Below are positions 34,904-44,188 of a DNA stretch of 64,000 bases, in pieces. Origin of the DNA: Rhodococcus sp. 105337 (lineage in GTDB: Bacteria > Actinomycetota > Actinomycetes > Mycobacteriales > Mycobacteriaceae). The DNA lies in NCBI RefSeq assembly GCF_012844225.1, contig NZ_JABAGQ010000008.1, positions 1-64,000 of the forward strand, given 5' to 3'. The position numbers and the translations under genes were made by a program. The notes beneath the pieces were generated by a model. It saw only the letters and a list, made by a program, of their open reading frames with translations. It made no database searches and was not told where the DNA came from. Position 1 is the first letter of the stretch; each line of letters opens with the position of its first letter.

Positions 34904-35083
34904 TCAGGCGGCGCGCGCCTTCTCCAGGTGCTTGCGGAGTTCTTTCTTGCTCAGGTCGTCGTTCGCGACCTTCTTCATGCGCATGATGACCACGGGGCAC
35001 TTCACGCAGCGGGTCTTCTTGCGGCAGCACTTCTTCTTCGGCTTCAGGCCGGCGACCTTGCTCGGCTTGATCTTCTTGCCCAT
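34904..35083 (-). CDS. small Lys- and Cys-rich protein (59 aa)
   Basis: A 59-residue, very basic protein. The centre carries KKKCCRKKTRCVKCP, four cysteines that could bind zinc, in a Lys-rich frame; the C-terminal half (DLSKKELRKHLEKA) looks helical. ATG at 35083 and stop at 34904 give clean coding with the local GC-rich codon bias. A promoter-like pair TTGCGT and TAACCT (35141-35146 and 35119-35124, 16-base spacer) precedes it. A nucleic-acid- or ribosome-binding role is a guess; I do not recognise the family. Confidence 0.6.
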   Translation of the reverse strand: MGKKIKPSKVAGLKPKKKCCRKKTRCVKCPVVIMRMKKVANDDLSKKELRKHLEKARAA

Positions 35084-35437
35084 GAATCGTCCCGCCCTCG
35101 TCGCAGCATCCGGGTGTCAGGTTAGCGTGCCCTTACGGGAACGCAAGAGGCGGTTGTAGACCTCCTGGGAGGGCTGTAACGCTCGCATAACGGCGTCCTC
35201 GCGTGGTGAATCTCACGTTCCGGCGTCGTGACCTGGCATTACGGGGAGGGGCCGGAGCAGGCGCCCCCGGAAGAGCGGTAGGATGTTCGTGGCCGCAGTG
35301 CCTGCTCGGGCCGTCTCAGGCCGGGTGTGGGCGTATCGCAATCGCGTAGCGGCTTCGAACAATATGCGCCGTACGGGCGAGGTGCCGACCGGGTCCAGTG
35401 CCGTGTGGCCGCGGACAACAGCCAGGAGAGCCATCGC
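35084..35437. promoter_or_regulatory. divergent intergenic region, 59-aa gene / typA
   Basis: A 354-bp gap. The minus strand has TTGCGT-16-TAACCT for the small gene. For typA a TAGGAT -10-like hexamer lies at 35279-35284, giving a long 5' leader of about 150 bases. I see no further ORF or strong hairpin. Confidence 0.4.
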
Positions 35438-37336
35438 GTGAGCACCGCTGATTTTCGGAACGTCGCCATCGTGGCGCACGTCGACCATGGAAAGACCACC
35501 CTCGTCGACGCCATGCTGCGCCAGTCGGGCGCGTTCGCCGAACGTGCGGAACTCGTGGACCGGGTCATGGACTCCGGTGACCTCGAGCGTGAGAAGGGCA
35601 TCACCATTCTCGCGAAGAACACCGCGGTGCACCGTCACCACCCCGACGGCAGCGTGACTGTCATCAACGTCATCGACACCCCCGGCCACGCCGACTTCGG
35701 TGGAGAGGTCGAGCGCGGCCTGTCCATGGTCGACGGCGTCGTGCTGCTCGTCGATTCCTCCGAGGGACCGCTGCCGCAGACCCGGTTCGTGCTGCGTAAG
35801 GCACTCGCCGCGTCGCTGCCGGTGATCCTCGTGGTCAACAAGACCGACCGTCCCGACGCCCGCATCGCCGAGGTCGTCGAGGAAAGCCAGACCCTGCTGC
35901 TCGACCTCGCGTCCGATCTCGACGACGAAGCCGCCCAGGCTGCCGAACTCGCGCTCGGACTTCCGGTGCTCTACGCATCGGGCCGTGAGGGCAAGGCGTC
36001 GCGGAAGCAGCCCGAGAACGGCCAAGCGCCCGACGCGGAGAACCTCGACGATCTGTTCGACGTCCTCATGGAGTACGTGCCGGCGCCGAAGGGCGACGTT
36101 GCGGCACCGCTGCAGGCACACGTCACCAACCTCGACGCGTCCGCGTTCCTCGGTCGTCTCGCGCTCGTCCGCATCCACAACGGTGAGCTCCGCAAGGGCC
36201 AGACCGTGAGCTGGATGCGCGAAGTCGACGGCGAGCCCGTCGTCACCCGCGCGAAGATCACCGAGTTGCTCGCGACCGTCGGTGTGGAGCGGCATCCCGC
36301 AGAGTCCGCCATCGCCGGTGACATCGTCGCCGTCGCAGGTTTCCCCGACATCATGATCGGCGACACCCTCGCGGACCTCGAGAACCCCGTGGCACTGCCC
36401 CGGATCACCGTCGACCAGCCCGCGATCTCGGTGACGATCGGTACCAACACGTCCCCGCTGGTCGGGCGCGTCAAGGGCCACAAGCTCACCGCACGCATGG
36501 TCAAGTCCCGCCTCGACGCGGAACTCGTCGGCAACGTGTCGCTGAAGGTGCTCGACATCGGCCGTCCCGATGCCTGGGAGGTCCAGGGTCGTGGCGAGCT
36601 GGCGCTGGCCATCCTCGTGGAGCAGATGCGCCGCGAAGGCTTCGAGCTGACCGTCGGTAAGCCCCAGGTGGTTACCAAGCAGGTCGACGGCAAGCTGCAC
36701 GAGCCCTTCGAGGAGCTCACCATCGACACCCCCGAGGAGTACCTCGGTGCCATCACGCAGTTGCTCGCCAACCGCAAGGGCAAGATGGTGCAGATGACCA
36801 ACCACGGTGCGGGCTGGGTGCGGATGGAATTCCTCGTCCCGTCCCGCGGCCTGATCGGTTTCCGCACCGACTTCCTCACGGAAACGCGCGGCACCGGCAT
36901 CGCCAACGCCGTGTTCCACGGCTACGCCCCGTGGGCCGGCGAGATTCGCGCCCGCCATACCGGCTCGCTCGTCTCCGACCGGACCGGCACCGTCACGCCG
37001 TTCGCGATGATCCAGCTGGCCGACCGCGGCACGTTCTTCGTCGAGCCCGGTGCGGACACCTACGAGGGCATGGTCGTGGGCATCAACCCGCGTCAGGAAG
37101 ACCTCGACATCAACGTCACCCGCGAGAAGAAGCTGACCAACATGCGTCAGTCTTCCGCCGACGTGATGGAGACGCTGGCCAAGCCCATCGAGCTGACCCT
37201 CGAGGCTGCTATGGAATTCTGTGCCGGCGACGAGTGCGTCGAGGTCACCCCCGAGATCGTGCGCGTCCGCAAGGTGCACCTCTCGGCGACCGACCGGCAG
37301 CGCGCGCGGTCGCGCGAGAAGGCCCGTAACAAGTAG
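35438..37336 (+). CDS. typA: ribosome-associated GTPase TypA/BipA
   Basis: A 632-residue translational GTPase related to EF-G. G1 is AHVDHGKTT near residue 15, G2 GITILAKNTAV, G3 DTPGHADFGGE near residue 80, G4 NKTDRPDAR near residue 135. Domains II, III, V and the BipA-specific C-terminal domain follow. It aids 50S assembly and growth under stress, especially cold. GTG at 35438 has AGGAGAG upstream. A strong terminator hairpin follows the stop by eight bases. Equals Rv1165. Confidence 0.95.
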   Translation: MSTADFRNVAIVAHVDHGKTTLVDAMLRQSGAFAERAELVDRVMDSGDLEREKGITILAKNTAVHRHHPDGSVTVINVIDTPGHADFGGEVERGLSMVDGVVLLVDSSEGPLPQTRFVLRKALAASLPVILVVNKTDRPDARIAEVVEESQTLLLDLASDLDDEAAQAAELALGLPVLYASGREGKASRKQPENGQAPDAENLDDLFDVLMEYVPAPKGDVAAPLQAHVTNLDASAFLGRLALVRIHNGELRKGQTVSWMREVDGEPVVTRAKITELLATVGVERHPAESAIAGDIVAVAGFPDIMIGDTLADLENPVALPRITVDQPAISVTIGTNTSPLVGRVKGHKLTARMVKSRLDAELVGNVSLKVLDIGRPDAWEVQGRGELALAILVEQMRREGFELTVGKPQVVTKQVDGKLHEPFEELTIDTPEEYLGAITQLLANRKGKMVQMTNHGAGWVRMEFLVPSRGLIGFRTDFLTETRGTGIANAVFHGYAPWAGEIRARHTGSLVSDRTGTVTPFAMIQLADRGTFFVEPGADTYEGMVVGINPRQEDLDINVTREKKLTNMRQSSADVMETLAKPIELTLEAAMEFCAGDECVEVTPEIVRVRKVHLSATDRQRARSREKARNK

Positions 37337-37344
37337 TAAGGATG

Positions 37345-37383
37345 TGGCGGTCCCGGCGAGCAGTGTGCTGGCCGGGACCGCCA
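37345..37383 (+). terminator. hairpin terminator after typA
   Basis: TGGCGGTCCCGGC and its perfect complement (37345-37357, 37371-37383) enclose 13 bases. It starts eight bases after the typA stop and precedes the lpqW start. Confidence 0.75.
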
Positions 37384-37415
37384 CGTACCGTCTGGTCGAC
37401 GGGAAGGAAGCCGGA

Positions 37416-39359
37416 GTGTTGCGTACGCGTGTCCGTCGCCGGTGGCGAGCCGGAGTCCCGGCGCTCCTCGCATCGGCGGTCCTGGTGCTGACGGCGTGTA
37501 CCGCCGATCCGCCGCCGCCCATCGAACAGGCCGAGCCGACGACTCCTCCGGCTCCGACGCGACCCCGCAGCACCGTGGTCGTGGCGATCGACAGGGTCGA
37601 TACCGGCTTCAATCCGCATCTGCTGTCCGACCAGTCGCCCGTCGCGAACGCTGTCGCGGGCCTGGTACTGCCCAGCGCGTTCCGGGCCGTGCCCGATCCG
37701 CAGAATCCGGCGGCGACGCTGTGGGTACCGGACGAGACCGTGCTGATCTCCGCCGAGGTCACCGAGCAGGATCCCTTCACCATCACGTACCAGGTGCGCG
37801 ACGAGGCGCAGTGGTCCGACAGCGCCCCGATCGCGGCCGAGGACTTCCGGTACCTGTGGCAGCAGATGATCACGCAGCCGGGAGTCGTCGATCCCGCGGG
37901 CTATCGGCTCATCGACGACGTGCGTTCGTCGGGCGGAGGCAAGACTGTCACCGTCACGCTGCGCGAGCCGTATCCGGCCTGGCGCGAATTGTTCACCGAC
38001 CTGCTGCCCGCACATCTCGTCAAGGACACCCCCGGCGGGTTCCTGAGCGGACTGTCCGAAACGATTCCGGTCTCGGGCGGCAGATTCCACGTCGACGCCG
38101 TCGACCGTGGCCGCGGCGAGGTGCTCCTCGAACGCAACGATCGGTTCTGGGGCACTCCCGCTGTGCCCGACGAGATCCTGATGCGCCGCGGGGGCACCGA
38201 CTCCCAGTTCGCCGAGTCTCTGCGCAGCGGTGACGCTCAGGTGGCACAAGCGCGGGGCGGGGCGGCGTTGCTCGCCCAACTCGACGCGGTGCCCGGCGTC
38301 CGCACCGGCGTCCAGTTGCAGCCGCGCACGCTCGACTTCACCCTCAACACCCGTGCGGACGAACTTGCCGACCTGCGCGTGCGCCGGGGGATCCTCGGTC
38401 TGCTCGACCCGGAGCTACTCGCACTCGTCGGTGCGGGGACTCAGACCAGCGTCGTCCCGGCACGCGCCCAGGTGCTGGCGCCGTCCGATCCCGGATACGC
38501 GCCCACGATGCCGCCGCGACCCAGCAGGGAAGAGGCACTCGGTCTGCTCGCGGAAGCGGGATACATGCCCGTCGCTCCGGAACCCCTGCCCGAGGAACCG
38601 CCCGCCGACGCCGACGGTCCGTCTGCCGACCCGACGTCGTCACCTACCGGCGCACCGCCCGCCCCGGAAGCGGACGACACTCTCCTTCTCCGCAACGGCG
38701 AACCTCTGAACTTCGTGATCGGAGTGCCGGAAGACGCCGAGACCACCCTCGCGGTCGCGCGCACGGCGGCCGATGTCCTGCGCGACGCCGGTATCGCCGC
38801 GACCGTGACGGAGCTACCCCCGGACGAGTTGTACGGCGAGTCGCTGGTCGACGGCAGCGTGCATGCGGTCCTGGGATGGATGCGGGTGGGGGACGATCCC
38901 GCGACCGCAGCGCTGTCCCGGTTCGGGTGTCCGCCGGTGCTGCCCGTCGTCGAGGGCGCTGCCCGCGCCACCGATCCGCCGAAGGCAGAGGGCGGGGACT
39001 CCACGAACCCCGGTGACGAGGCCACGGAGGCCGCCCGCACTACCGGGTCGACCGGTGGAAGCTCGGACGACGAAGAAGACGAGATACGGGCAATGCTCGA
39101 TGCGCCGAGCAACCTGTCCGGGGCGTGCGATCCCGAACTCGAGGAAAAATTGCTCGCTGCGGTGCGCGGCACCGCCGACCCCCGCGAGGTCATCACCGCC
39201 GCGCAGCCCGGCCTGTGGGCGCTCGCCGTGAACCTCCCGATCCTGCAGGATCGCACCGTGGTCGCGGCCGGGCCGGAGATCGACAACGTGTCGCTGGCCG
39301 GTTCGGTTCCCGCCGGCATCGTCGGAGACGCACATTTGTGGTGGAGGAGTACACCGTGA
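37416..39359 (+). CDS. lpqW: LpqW-like lipoprotein, extracellular solute-binding family 5
   Basis: A 647-residue exported lipoprotein: basic N-terminus, hydrophobic stretch and lipobox LTAC near residue 27, then a Pro-rich linker. The body is an oligopeptide-binding-protein fold (SBP_bac_5). In mycobacteria LpqW steers intermediates between PIM and lipomannan/LAM synthesis, and here it lies just after typA and near pimE as in Rv1166. GTG at 37416 is preceded by GGAAG. A Pro/Ser/Asp-rich insert near residues 395-425 and an acidic, Ser-rich insert near residues 525-555 look like disordered loops. Its stop overlaps the mshB start (GTGA). Confidence 0.85.
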   Translation: MLRTRVRRRWRAGVPALLASAVLVLTACTADPPPPIEQAEPTTPPAPTRPRSTVVVAIDRVDTGFNPHLLSDQSPVANAVAGLVLPSAFRAVPDPQNPAATLWVPDETVLISAEVTEQDPFTITYQVRDEAQWSDSAPIAAEDFRYLWQQMITQPGVVDPAGYRLIDDVRSSGGGKTVTVTLREPYPAWRELFTDLLPAHLVKDTPGGFLSGLSETIPVSGGRFHVDAVDRGRGEVLLERNDRFWGTPAVPDEILMRRGGTDSQFAESLRSGDAQVAQARGGAALLAQLDAVPGVRTGVQLQPRTLDFTLNTRADELADLRVRRGILGLLDPELLALVGAGTQTSVVPARAQVLAPSDPGYAPTMPPRPSREEALGLLAEAGYMPVAPEPLPEEPPADADGPSADPTSSPTGAPPAPEADDTLLLRNGEPLNFVIGVPEDAETTLAVARTAADVLRDAGIAATVTELPPDELYGESLVDGSVHAVLGWMRVGDDPATAALSRFGCPPVLPVVEGAARATDPPKAEGGDSTNPGDEATEAARTTGSTGGSSDDEEDEIRAMLDAPSNLSGACDPELEEKLLAAVRGTADPREVITAAQPGLWALAVNLPILQDRTVVAAGPEIDNVSLAGSVPAGIVGDAHLWWRSTP

Positions 39360-40261
39360 CAACAGATTTCGTTCAGACGCCGAACGTTGCGGATCGTCGG
39401 CTGCTGCTGGTTCACGCCCATCCCGACGACGAATCGCTCACCACAGGCGGCGTCATCGCCCGCTACGCTGCAGAAGGCGCCGAGGTCACCGTCGTGACCT
39501 GCACGCTCGGCGAGGAAGGTGAGGTCATCGGGGACCGCTGGGCGCAATTGGCGGCCGATCAGGCCGACCAACTGGGCGGGTACCGCATCCTCGAACTCGG
39601 TCGCGCTCTTGCGGCGCTCGGGGTGGACGGCCCGCGTTTTCTCGGCGGTGCAGGCCATTGGCGAGACTCGGGAATGGCCGGGACACCCTCTGCCGAGAAC
39701 CCGAGGGCGTGGGTGAACGCCGACGCCGACGAGGCGCTGGAGGCGCTCGTCGCGGTGATCCGGGAGACCCGCCCACACGTCGTCGTCACCTACGACCCGC
39801 GCGGTGGGTACGGGCATCCCGATCACATCGCGGTCCACGACCGCGTCACCGCTGCCGTCGAAGTGTCCGGCACCGAAGACTTTCCGGAGGCGGGTGCGCC
39901 CTGGACTCCCGCGAAGGTGTACTGGACCGTCACCGAACGCTCGGCTCTGGACGCGGGAATCGCCGCTTTGGACCACCTGCCCGAAGGCTGGCGCATGCCG
40001 GAAGCGGACGAGCTTCCGAGTGTGCCCGACGACCAGGTGACCACCGTCGTCGACGTCAGCGGTGTGCTCGACGCGAAACGTTCGGCGATGGCCGCCCATG
40101 CGACCCAGGTCGTCCTGGCTCCCGGTGGGGGCGCGTTCGCACTGTCGAACATGGTGGCGCAACCGGTGTTCGCCGAGGAGTACTTCGTGCTGGCCCGGGG
40201 GGAACGCGGTCGCGTCGACGACACCGGTCGTGAGGATGACCTGTTCGCCGGCATCGGCTAG
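39356..40261 (+). CDS. mshB: N-acetyl-1-D-myo-inositol-2-amino-2-deoxy-alpha-D-glucopyranoside deacetylase
   Basis: A 301-residue zinc deacetylase of mycothiol synthesis, acting on GlcNAc-Ins. Zinc ligands are H22 and D25 in AHPDDE and H157 in GHPDH. Length matches MshB and the gene holds the same place as Rv1170. Mycothiol, not glutathione, is thus the expected low-molecular thiol of this organism, which bears on the GST-like protein in the oxygenase operon. Start is a GTG overlapping the lpqW stop. Confidence 0.92.
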   Translation: MTTDFVQTPNVADRRLLLVHAHPDDESLTTGGVIARYAAEGAEVTVVTCTLGEEGEVIGDRWAQLAADQADQLGGYRILELGRALAALGVDGPRFLGGAGHWRDSGMAGTPSAENPRAWVNADADEALEALVAVIRETRPHVVVTYDPRGGYGHPDHIAVHDRVTAAVEVSGTEDFPEAGAPWTPAKVYWTVTERSALDAGIAALDHLPEGWRMPEADELPSVPDDQVTTVVDVSGVLDAKRSAMAAHATQVVLAPGGGAFALSNMVAQPVFAEEYFVLARGERGRVDDTGREDDLFAGIG

Positions 40262-40270
40262 TGTGACCTG

Positions 40271-40314
40271 GGTCATAGATACTGCGGTCCTGGCGCCGCG
40301 GTCATAGGTACTGC
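40271..40314 (+). repeat. direct repeat GGTCATAGRTACTGC
   Basis: Two 15-base copies, 40271-40285 and 40300-40314, differ at one base and are spaced 29 bases apart, between the mshB stop and the 52-codon ORF. Each contains CATAGRT, which resembles a -10 hexamer (TAGRTA). They may be tandem promoters or binding sites. Confidence 0.5.
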
Positions 40315-40346
40315 CGCGCGGGGGCGGCCTCACCGCAGGGGGTTCG

Positions 40347-40505
40347 ATGTACAACTGGTCCGTGCAAAACCAGATCGTCGCGTTCGTGGACTCGCTGCGG
40401 CCCTACGCAGGCGAGATCCGCGCGGAGTACTACGACGCCCTCTACCACTTCGCCGATCAGCAGAGTGCCCTGCTGACGATGCTCGGCTACCCGCCCGTCC
40501 CGTGA
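40347..40505 (+). CDS. small hypothetical protein (52 aa)
   Basis: A 52-codon ORF (MYNWSVQNQIVAFVDSLRPY...) with GGGGG six bases before its ATG. It is amphipathic, rich in Tyr, Ala and Asp, with no signal peptide. Its codon use fits the surrounding genes and it fills an otherwise empty 296-base gap between mshB and the Rv1171-like gene. I know no family; a real but uncharacterised gene seems likely. Confidence 0.5.
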   Translation: MYNWSVQNQIVAFVDSLRPYAGEIRAEYYDALYHFADQQSALLTMLGYPPVP

Positions 40506-40557
40506 TCGCACAGGACCCGGTTGCGCCGCTCGTGGCCGTGTGGCGCACTATCGTGTC

Positions 40558-40998
40558 ATGACGGTCGATCCCGCAACCGGGCTGTCCGGTGGTCCCGCGT
40601 CCGTATCCGAACCCGCACCGCGCAGGGGCGTAGTCGCCCTGCTCGTGATCAGCGGCGGGCTGTGCGCCGTACTGTCCGTGTTCTACCTGGGCCTCTATCT
40701 CGGCGGGGTGCCGTTCCCCATTGTCATCGTGCTGGCCGCCGTGCTGAATCTTCTCCTGGTGGCAGCGATGCGCACCGAGACGGGATCGCTGGGCCGCGCC
40801 GCGCTTCCGCTGGTGGCGTGGGGCGTCGTGTTCCTGCTGTGCCTGGCGGGCGGTCCCGGCGGCGACCAGGTGGTCGTCGCCGACTGGCGCATCCTGCTCC
40901 TGCCGGTCGCGGCCCTCGCGCCGGCGGGTGTGTACCTGTTCTCGGTTCGCATCAAGGAGATTTCACGGGCAGTCCGGCCGCCCGAGCAGCGTCCCTGA
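40558..40998 (+). CDS. conserved membrane protein (Rv1171-like)
   Basis: A 146-residue protein with four hydrophobic segments (about residues 25-50, 52-70, 80-100, 110-130) and short polar ends. Its length and place after mshB match Rv1171 of M. tuberculosis, a conserved hypothetical membrane protein. The last 47 bases overlap the end of the convergent udgB gene. Function unknown; conservation beside mycothiol genes hints at envelope or redox roles (inference). Confidence 0.75.
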   Translation: MTVDPATGLSGGPASVSEPAPRRGVVALLVISGGLCAVLSVFYLGLYLGGVPFPIVIVLAAVLNLLLVAAMRTETGSLGRAALPLVAWGVVFLLCLAGGPGGDQVVVADWRILLLPVAALAPAGVYLFSVRIKEISRAVRPPEQRP

Positions 40999-41698
40999 GC
41001 ACCGTCGCCACCATGTCCTGCGTCAGCCGCCCGGTGAAGGTGTTCTGCTGGCTCACGTGATAGCACCCGAACAGGTGGAGGGGCTGCCGCGCGTCCGAGA
41101 CCGGGTCCAGGACGACATGCGCCCCGTGGGCGAACTTCGGCCGTGGCGTGGGCACCGTCCATCCCGCGGAGGCCAGTACCGGCAGCAGTGACTGCCACCC
41201 GAACCCGCCCAGTACGACCACCGACCGCAGGGTCGGTGACAGCAGATCGAGTTCTTGTTCGAGCCAGCGGCGGCACGTGTCCCGTTCGAGGACCGTCGGT
41301 TTGTTCGCCGGCGGAGCACAGTGCACCGGTGAGGTGATGCGCGTTCCGAACAGTTCGAGACCGTCGCCGCGGTGCGTCGCGACCGGCTGCGACGCCAAAC
41401 CCGCCTCGTACAGCGCCGCGTACAGCACGTCACCCGAACGATCGCCCGTGAACATCCGCCCGGTGCGGTTTCCTCCGTGCGCCGCAGGCGCGAGCCCGAC
41501 GATCAGCAGGGACGCGTCGTCCGGCCCGAAGCCGGGCACCGGCCGTCCCCAGTACTCCTCGTCGCGGAAGGCGGCACGCTTCTCCCGCGCGACCTGCTCG
41601 CGCCATGCCACCAGCCGCGGGCACGCCCGGCACTCGACGAGTTCGGCGTCCATCTGTTCGAGGTTGTCCGGTTCCGGGCCGGGCAGCGGGCCCCTCAT
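40952..41698 (-). CDS. udgB: family 5 uracil-DNA glycosylase (UdgB)
   Basis: A 248-residue iron-sulfur DNA glycosylase. CRACPRLVAWR near residue 25 gives two cluster cysteines and CAPPANKP plus a later Cys the others. The active-site motif GLAPAAHGGNRTGRMFTGD near residue 75 defines family 5, which removes uracil, ethenocytosine and hypoxanthine. I chose the ATG at 41698, overlapping the upstream stop by four bases. In M. tuberculosis udgB lies elsewhere (Rv1259), so its place here is a local rearrangement. Confidence 0.9.
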   Translation of the reverse strand: MRGPLPGPEPDNLEQMDAELVECRACPRLVAWREQVAREKRAAFRDEEYWGRPVPGFGPDDASLLIVGLAPAAHGGNRTGRMFTGDRSGDVLYAALYEAGLASQPVATHRGDGLELFGTRITSPVHCAPPANKPTVLERDTCRRWLEQELDLLSPTLRSVVVLGGFGWQSLLPVLASAGWTVPTPRPKFAHGAHVVLDPVSDARQPLHLFGCYHVSQQNTFTGRLTQDMVATVLRDAARAAGLPVKSP

Positions 41699-43260
41699 CG
41701 CCGCGTCCAGGAGTCGGCGCAGCCGGGGGTGACCGCCTCGACCAGCGACCATGCGAGTTCCTCGGGAATGTCGATCACCTCGTAGTGTCCTGCCCCGGCC
41801 GGCGTCGCGGCGACGACCGTGGCCACGCCTGCCCGGCGCTGGAAGAAAGATTGCCGCACCGTCCAGCCGATGATCCCCTCGGCGTCCAGGCTCACGCGTT
41901 GCCGGTCCATCGATCCGCTCCGCGTCACGAGACGACCGGGCACGACGGCGTGGCCGAGTCCGCGATAACGGTCCCATGCGAGTGCGCATGCCCCCGCGAG
42001 GAGTCCTACGGCTACCGCGACCGTTGCCGGAAGCGGTAACGAGCGCCCGGTCACCGCCAGAGCGCCGATCACGGCGGCGGCGACAAGACCCGCAGGGACG
42101 AGTGCGCGCGTGTAACGACGGCGACGCGCCGCGGGACCGTGGGCGAGCAGCGGCACGTGTACGGGGAGTGGATCGGTGAGCACCTGTGCGGCGACGCGGT
42201 GCACGTCGCGTTCCGGCGCCGACGGCAGTACCAGCGACGATTCGCCGCTTTCCGCGGCCACGCCCGTCATGATCGCGTCGAGACGCGCGCCGCCGGCGAG
42301 CCGGAGAGCGAGCGGCTCACGCAGGTTGACGCCGCGCAAGCGCTCGCGATCGAGGGTCGAATGACGGACCTTCACGAGGCCGTGGCCGATGCGCAGCATG
42401 CGCCCGTCGTCGGTCACCCGCAGGTTTCCGTAGAGCAACACGTAACGCACGCAGGCGCCGATACTCGCGATCAGCAGCACGACCAGCGTGAGGACCACGA
42501 CCGAGACCGCCACACCGGCAGCCTCGAATGCCGCGACACCGCGTTCGACGCTGCGGGACTCGGCGAGACGCTCGCCCAGCCCGTACTGGAAGGCGATGCC
42601 CACCACGGCAGCGATACCGATCAGGCCGGTCGCGGAGAAAGGGGCGTACCGAACCCAGCGCGGATCGAACCGGGCGATCTCGATTTCGGGCGACGTTTCC
42701 GCCGAAGGTGCCGTCGCCGCTGCGTCGGCATCGCCGGAGTCGGTGCGCGCCGACCTGTCGCCGAGCAGGGCGTCGCGCAACGCCGGAACGGAGTCGGCGG
42801 CGAGTCCGTTGAGTTCGAACCGGTTGCGGTCGCGGCCTGCGCCGGCGGACTGGCCGGTCCCGATCTTCACGACGGCGAGACCGAGAAGCCGGTGCAGGAC
42901 CCGTTGCTCGACGTCGACCGACCTGATCCGGCTCCGCGGGATCGACAGTTCCTGTCGCTGGAGCAGCCCGCGCCGGAGTTCGACGTGGACAGGTCCCACG
43001 CGGTACGTCGTCGTGAACCACCGGGACAAGCCGATCACCACGAGCACCGCGGCGGCTGCGAGTCCCCAGTACGGGTTGCCGCTGCTGCTGCCGAGCACGA
43101 CCGTGCCGACCAGCACGGGCAGCAGGCGCAGGATCTCTTCGACCGGGTGGACGAGCAGCATGCGCGGGTCGAGCCTCGACCACGATGCGGGCTCGTCGGT
43201 CCGGTCGGGCGCGGACACCGCGGCGACCCGGTCCTGGTCGGGGTGCGGATCGGTGGTCAC
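41695..43260 (-). CDS. bacterial PH-domain (YdbT-like) membrane protein
   Basis: A 521-residue protein with repeated membrane-helix pairs each followed by a bPH2 domain: the first (STTYRVGPVHVELRRGLLQRQELSIPRSRIRSVDVEQ) near residue 90, a second near residues 290-370, a third near 440-510. Such proteins (YdbT) sit in the membrane with cytoplasmic PH-like domains. It overlaps the smaller YdbS-like gene upstream by four bases. GTG at 43260. Function in this group is unknown. Confidence 0.82.
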   Translation of the reverse strand: MTTDPHPDQDRVAAVSAPDRTDEPASWSRLDPRMLLVHPVEEILRLLPVLVGTVVLGSSSGNPYWGLAAAAVLVVIGLSRWFTTTYRVGPVHVELRRGLLQRQELSIPRSRIRSVDVEQRVLHRLLGLAVVKIGTGQSAGAGRDRNRFELNGLAADSVPALRDALLGDRSARTDSGDADAAATAPSAETSPEIEIARFDPRWVRYAPFSATGLIGIAAVVGIAFQYGLGERLAESRSVERGVAAFEAAGVAVSVVVLTLVVLLIASIGACVRYVLLYGNLRVTDDGRMLRIGHGLVKVRHSTLDRERLRGVNLREPLALRLAGGARLDAIMTGVAAESGESSLVLPSAPERDVHRVAAQVLTDPLPVHVPLLAHGPAARRRRYTRALVPAGLVAAAVIGALAVTGRSLPLPATVAVAVGLLAGACALAWDRYRGLGHAVVPGRLVTRSGSMDRQRVSLDAEGIIGWTVRQSFFQRRAGVATVVAATPAGAGHYEVIDIPEELAWSLVEAVTPGCADSWTRR

Positions 43261-43817
43261 GTCGCGTCGACCCCGTCGCGGCCGGCGATGTCGGTCAGTC
43301 GCGCGACTGTCTCGTCCGCGACGGCCACGTCGAGTGCGGTGATCTCGACGGCACCTGCGGACGACGCGGTGGTGACGGTGACGGTGGCCAGGCCGAGCCG
43401 GCGGTCGATGGGGCCGCGCTCGGTGTCGACCGTCTGGATGCGCGAGATGGGCGCGATGCGCCGTTCCTGGGTGAACCATCCGGATCGCGTGTACACAGCT
43501 GTATCGCTGATCTCCCAGCGGTGGACGCGGTACCGCCACTGCGGCACCACCGCGATGTGCAGTCCGCCGACGACGACGGTCGCCGCGGCGGCGGCGACAT
43601 GCCAGAGCGTGAGACGGGGATCGACGACCCACCACACGATCTGCGCGACGACGACCGGCACCCACAGCAGAGCGGCGTTGATCGACCACAACAAGCGTGC
43701 TTTGTCGCTCGGGCGCCACGCCGGGTCGGCCATTCGAACCTGTGACACCGGCGCCTCGGCCCGCGGCGGCGTCTGTTCCACCGGAGGTTCCGAACGCACC
43801 TCGGCATCGCTGTTCAC
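43257..43817 (-). CDS. bacterial PH-domain (YdbS-like) membrane protein
   Basis: A 186-residue protein with a hydrophilic Pro-rich N-terminus, two membrane helices (residues 45-85) and one bPH2 domain (RVHRWEISDTAVYTRSGWFTQERRIAPISRIQTVDTERG). It is the partner of the larger YdbT-like protein, encoded four bases overlapping downstream; the ydbS-ydbT pair is common in Gram-positive bacteria, where it has been linked to resistance to some bacteriocins. Here only the pair arrangement is certain. Confidence 0.85.
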   Translation of the reverse strand: MNSDAEVRSEPPVEQTPPRAEAPVSQVRMADPAWRPSDKARLLWSINAALLWVPVVVAQIVWWVVDPRLTLWHVAAAAATVVVGGLHIAVVPQWRYRVHRWEISDTAVYTRSGWFTQERRIAPISRIQTVDTERGPIDRRLGLATVTVTTASSAGAVEITALDVAVADETVARLTDIAGRDGVDAT

Positions 43818-43943
43818 TATGGCCCTCCCATACTCGCCGGGGCCTGTGACGGCGGCCCGACATCCGTGTCGGCATCCAGGCTAGGCTGATGCCGGAACTC
43901 GAGCCCGGCCCGTCCGGGCCGGAATCGCACAAGGAGGATCGCC

Positions 43944-44144
43944 ATGACCGAATCGTCGGACGCTCTCGACATCGACATCCCTCAGGGTGACGATTCCGAA
44001 GCCGATCGCATCGATCAGGCTATTCCTGTGGGTGAGGAACCCGCAGACGTGCCGCCCTCCGATGTGCCCCTCGAAGCCGACCCCGTCGACACCTACGAAC
44101 AGCACCGCGAAGTGCCGTCGGACGACGACTACCCGCGGGAATAG
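43944..44144 (+). CDS. small acidic hypothetical protein (66 aa)
   Basis: A 66-residue, strongly acidic protein (many Asp, Glu, Pro; no Cys or Trp), probably disordered. AAGGAGG lies seven bases before the ATG, an excellent ribosome site. It is followed 44 bases later by fbiC on the same strand. Similar acidic proteins occur in actinobacteria without known function. Confidence 0.65.
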   Translation: MTESSDALDIDIPQGDDSEADRIDQAIPVGEEPADVPPSDVPLEADPVDTYEQHREVPSDDDYPRE

Positions 44145-44188
44145 ACCCCGAGGTGGCATGGGCGCCGGGTGAGGCGGATGATCGGCCA

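Noticed and set aside
35213-37873. Long open frame on the minus strand opposite typA
   Set aside because: It is the antisense shadow of a highly codon-biased gene; typA itself is unmistakable.
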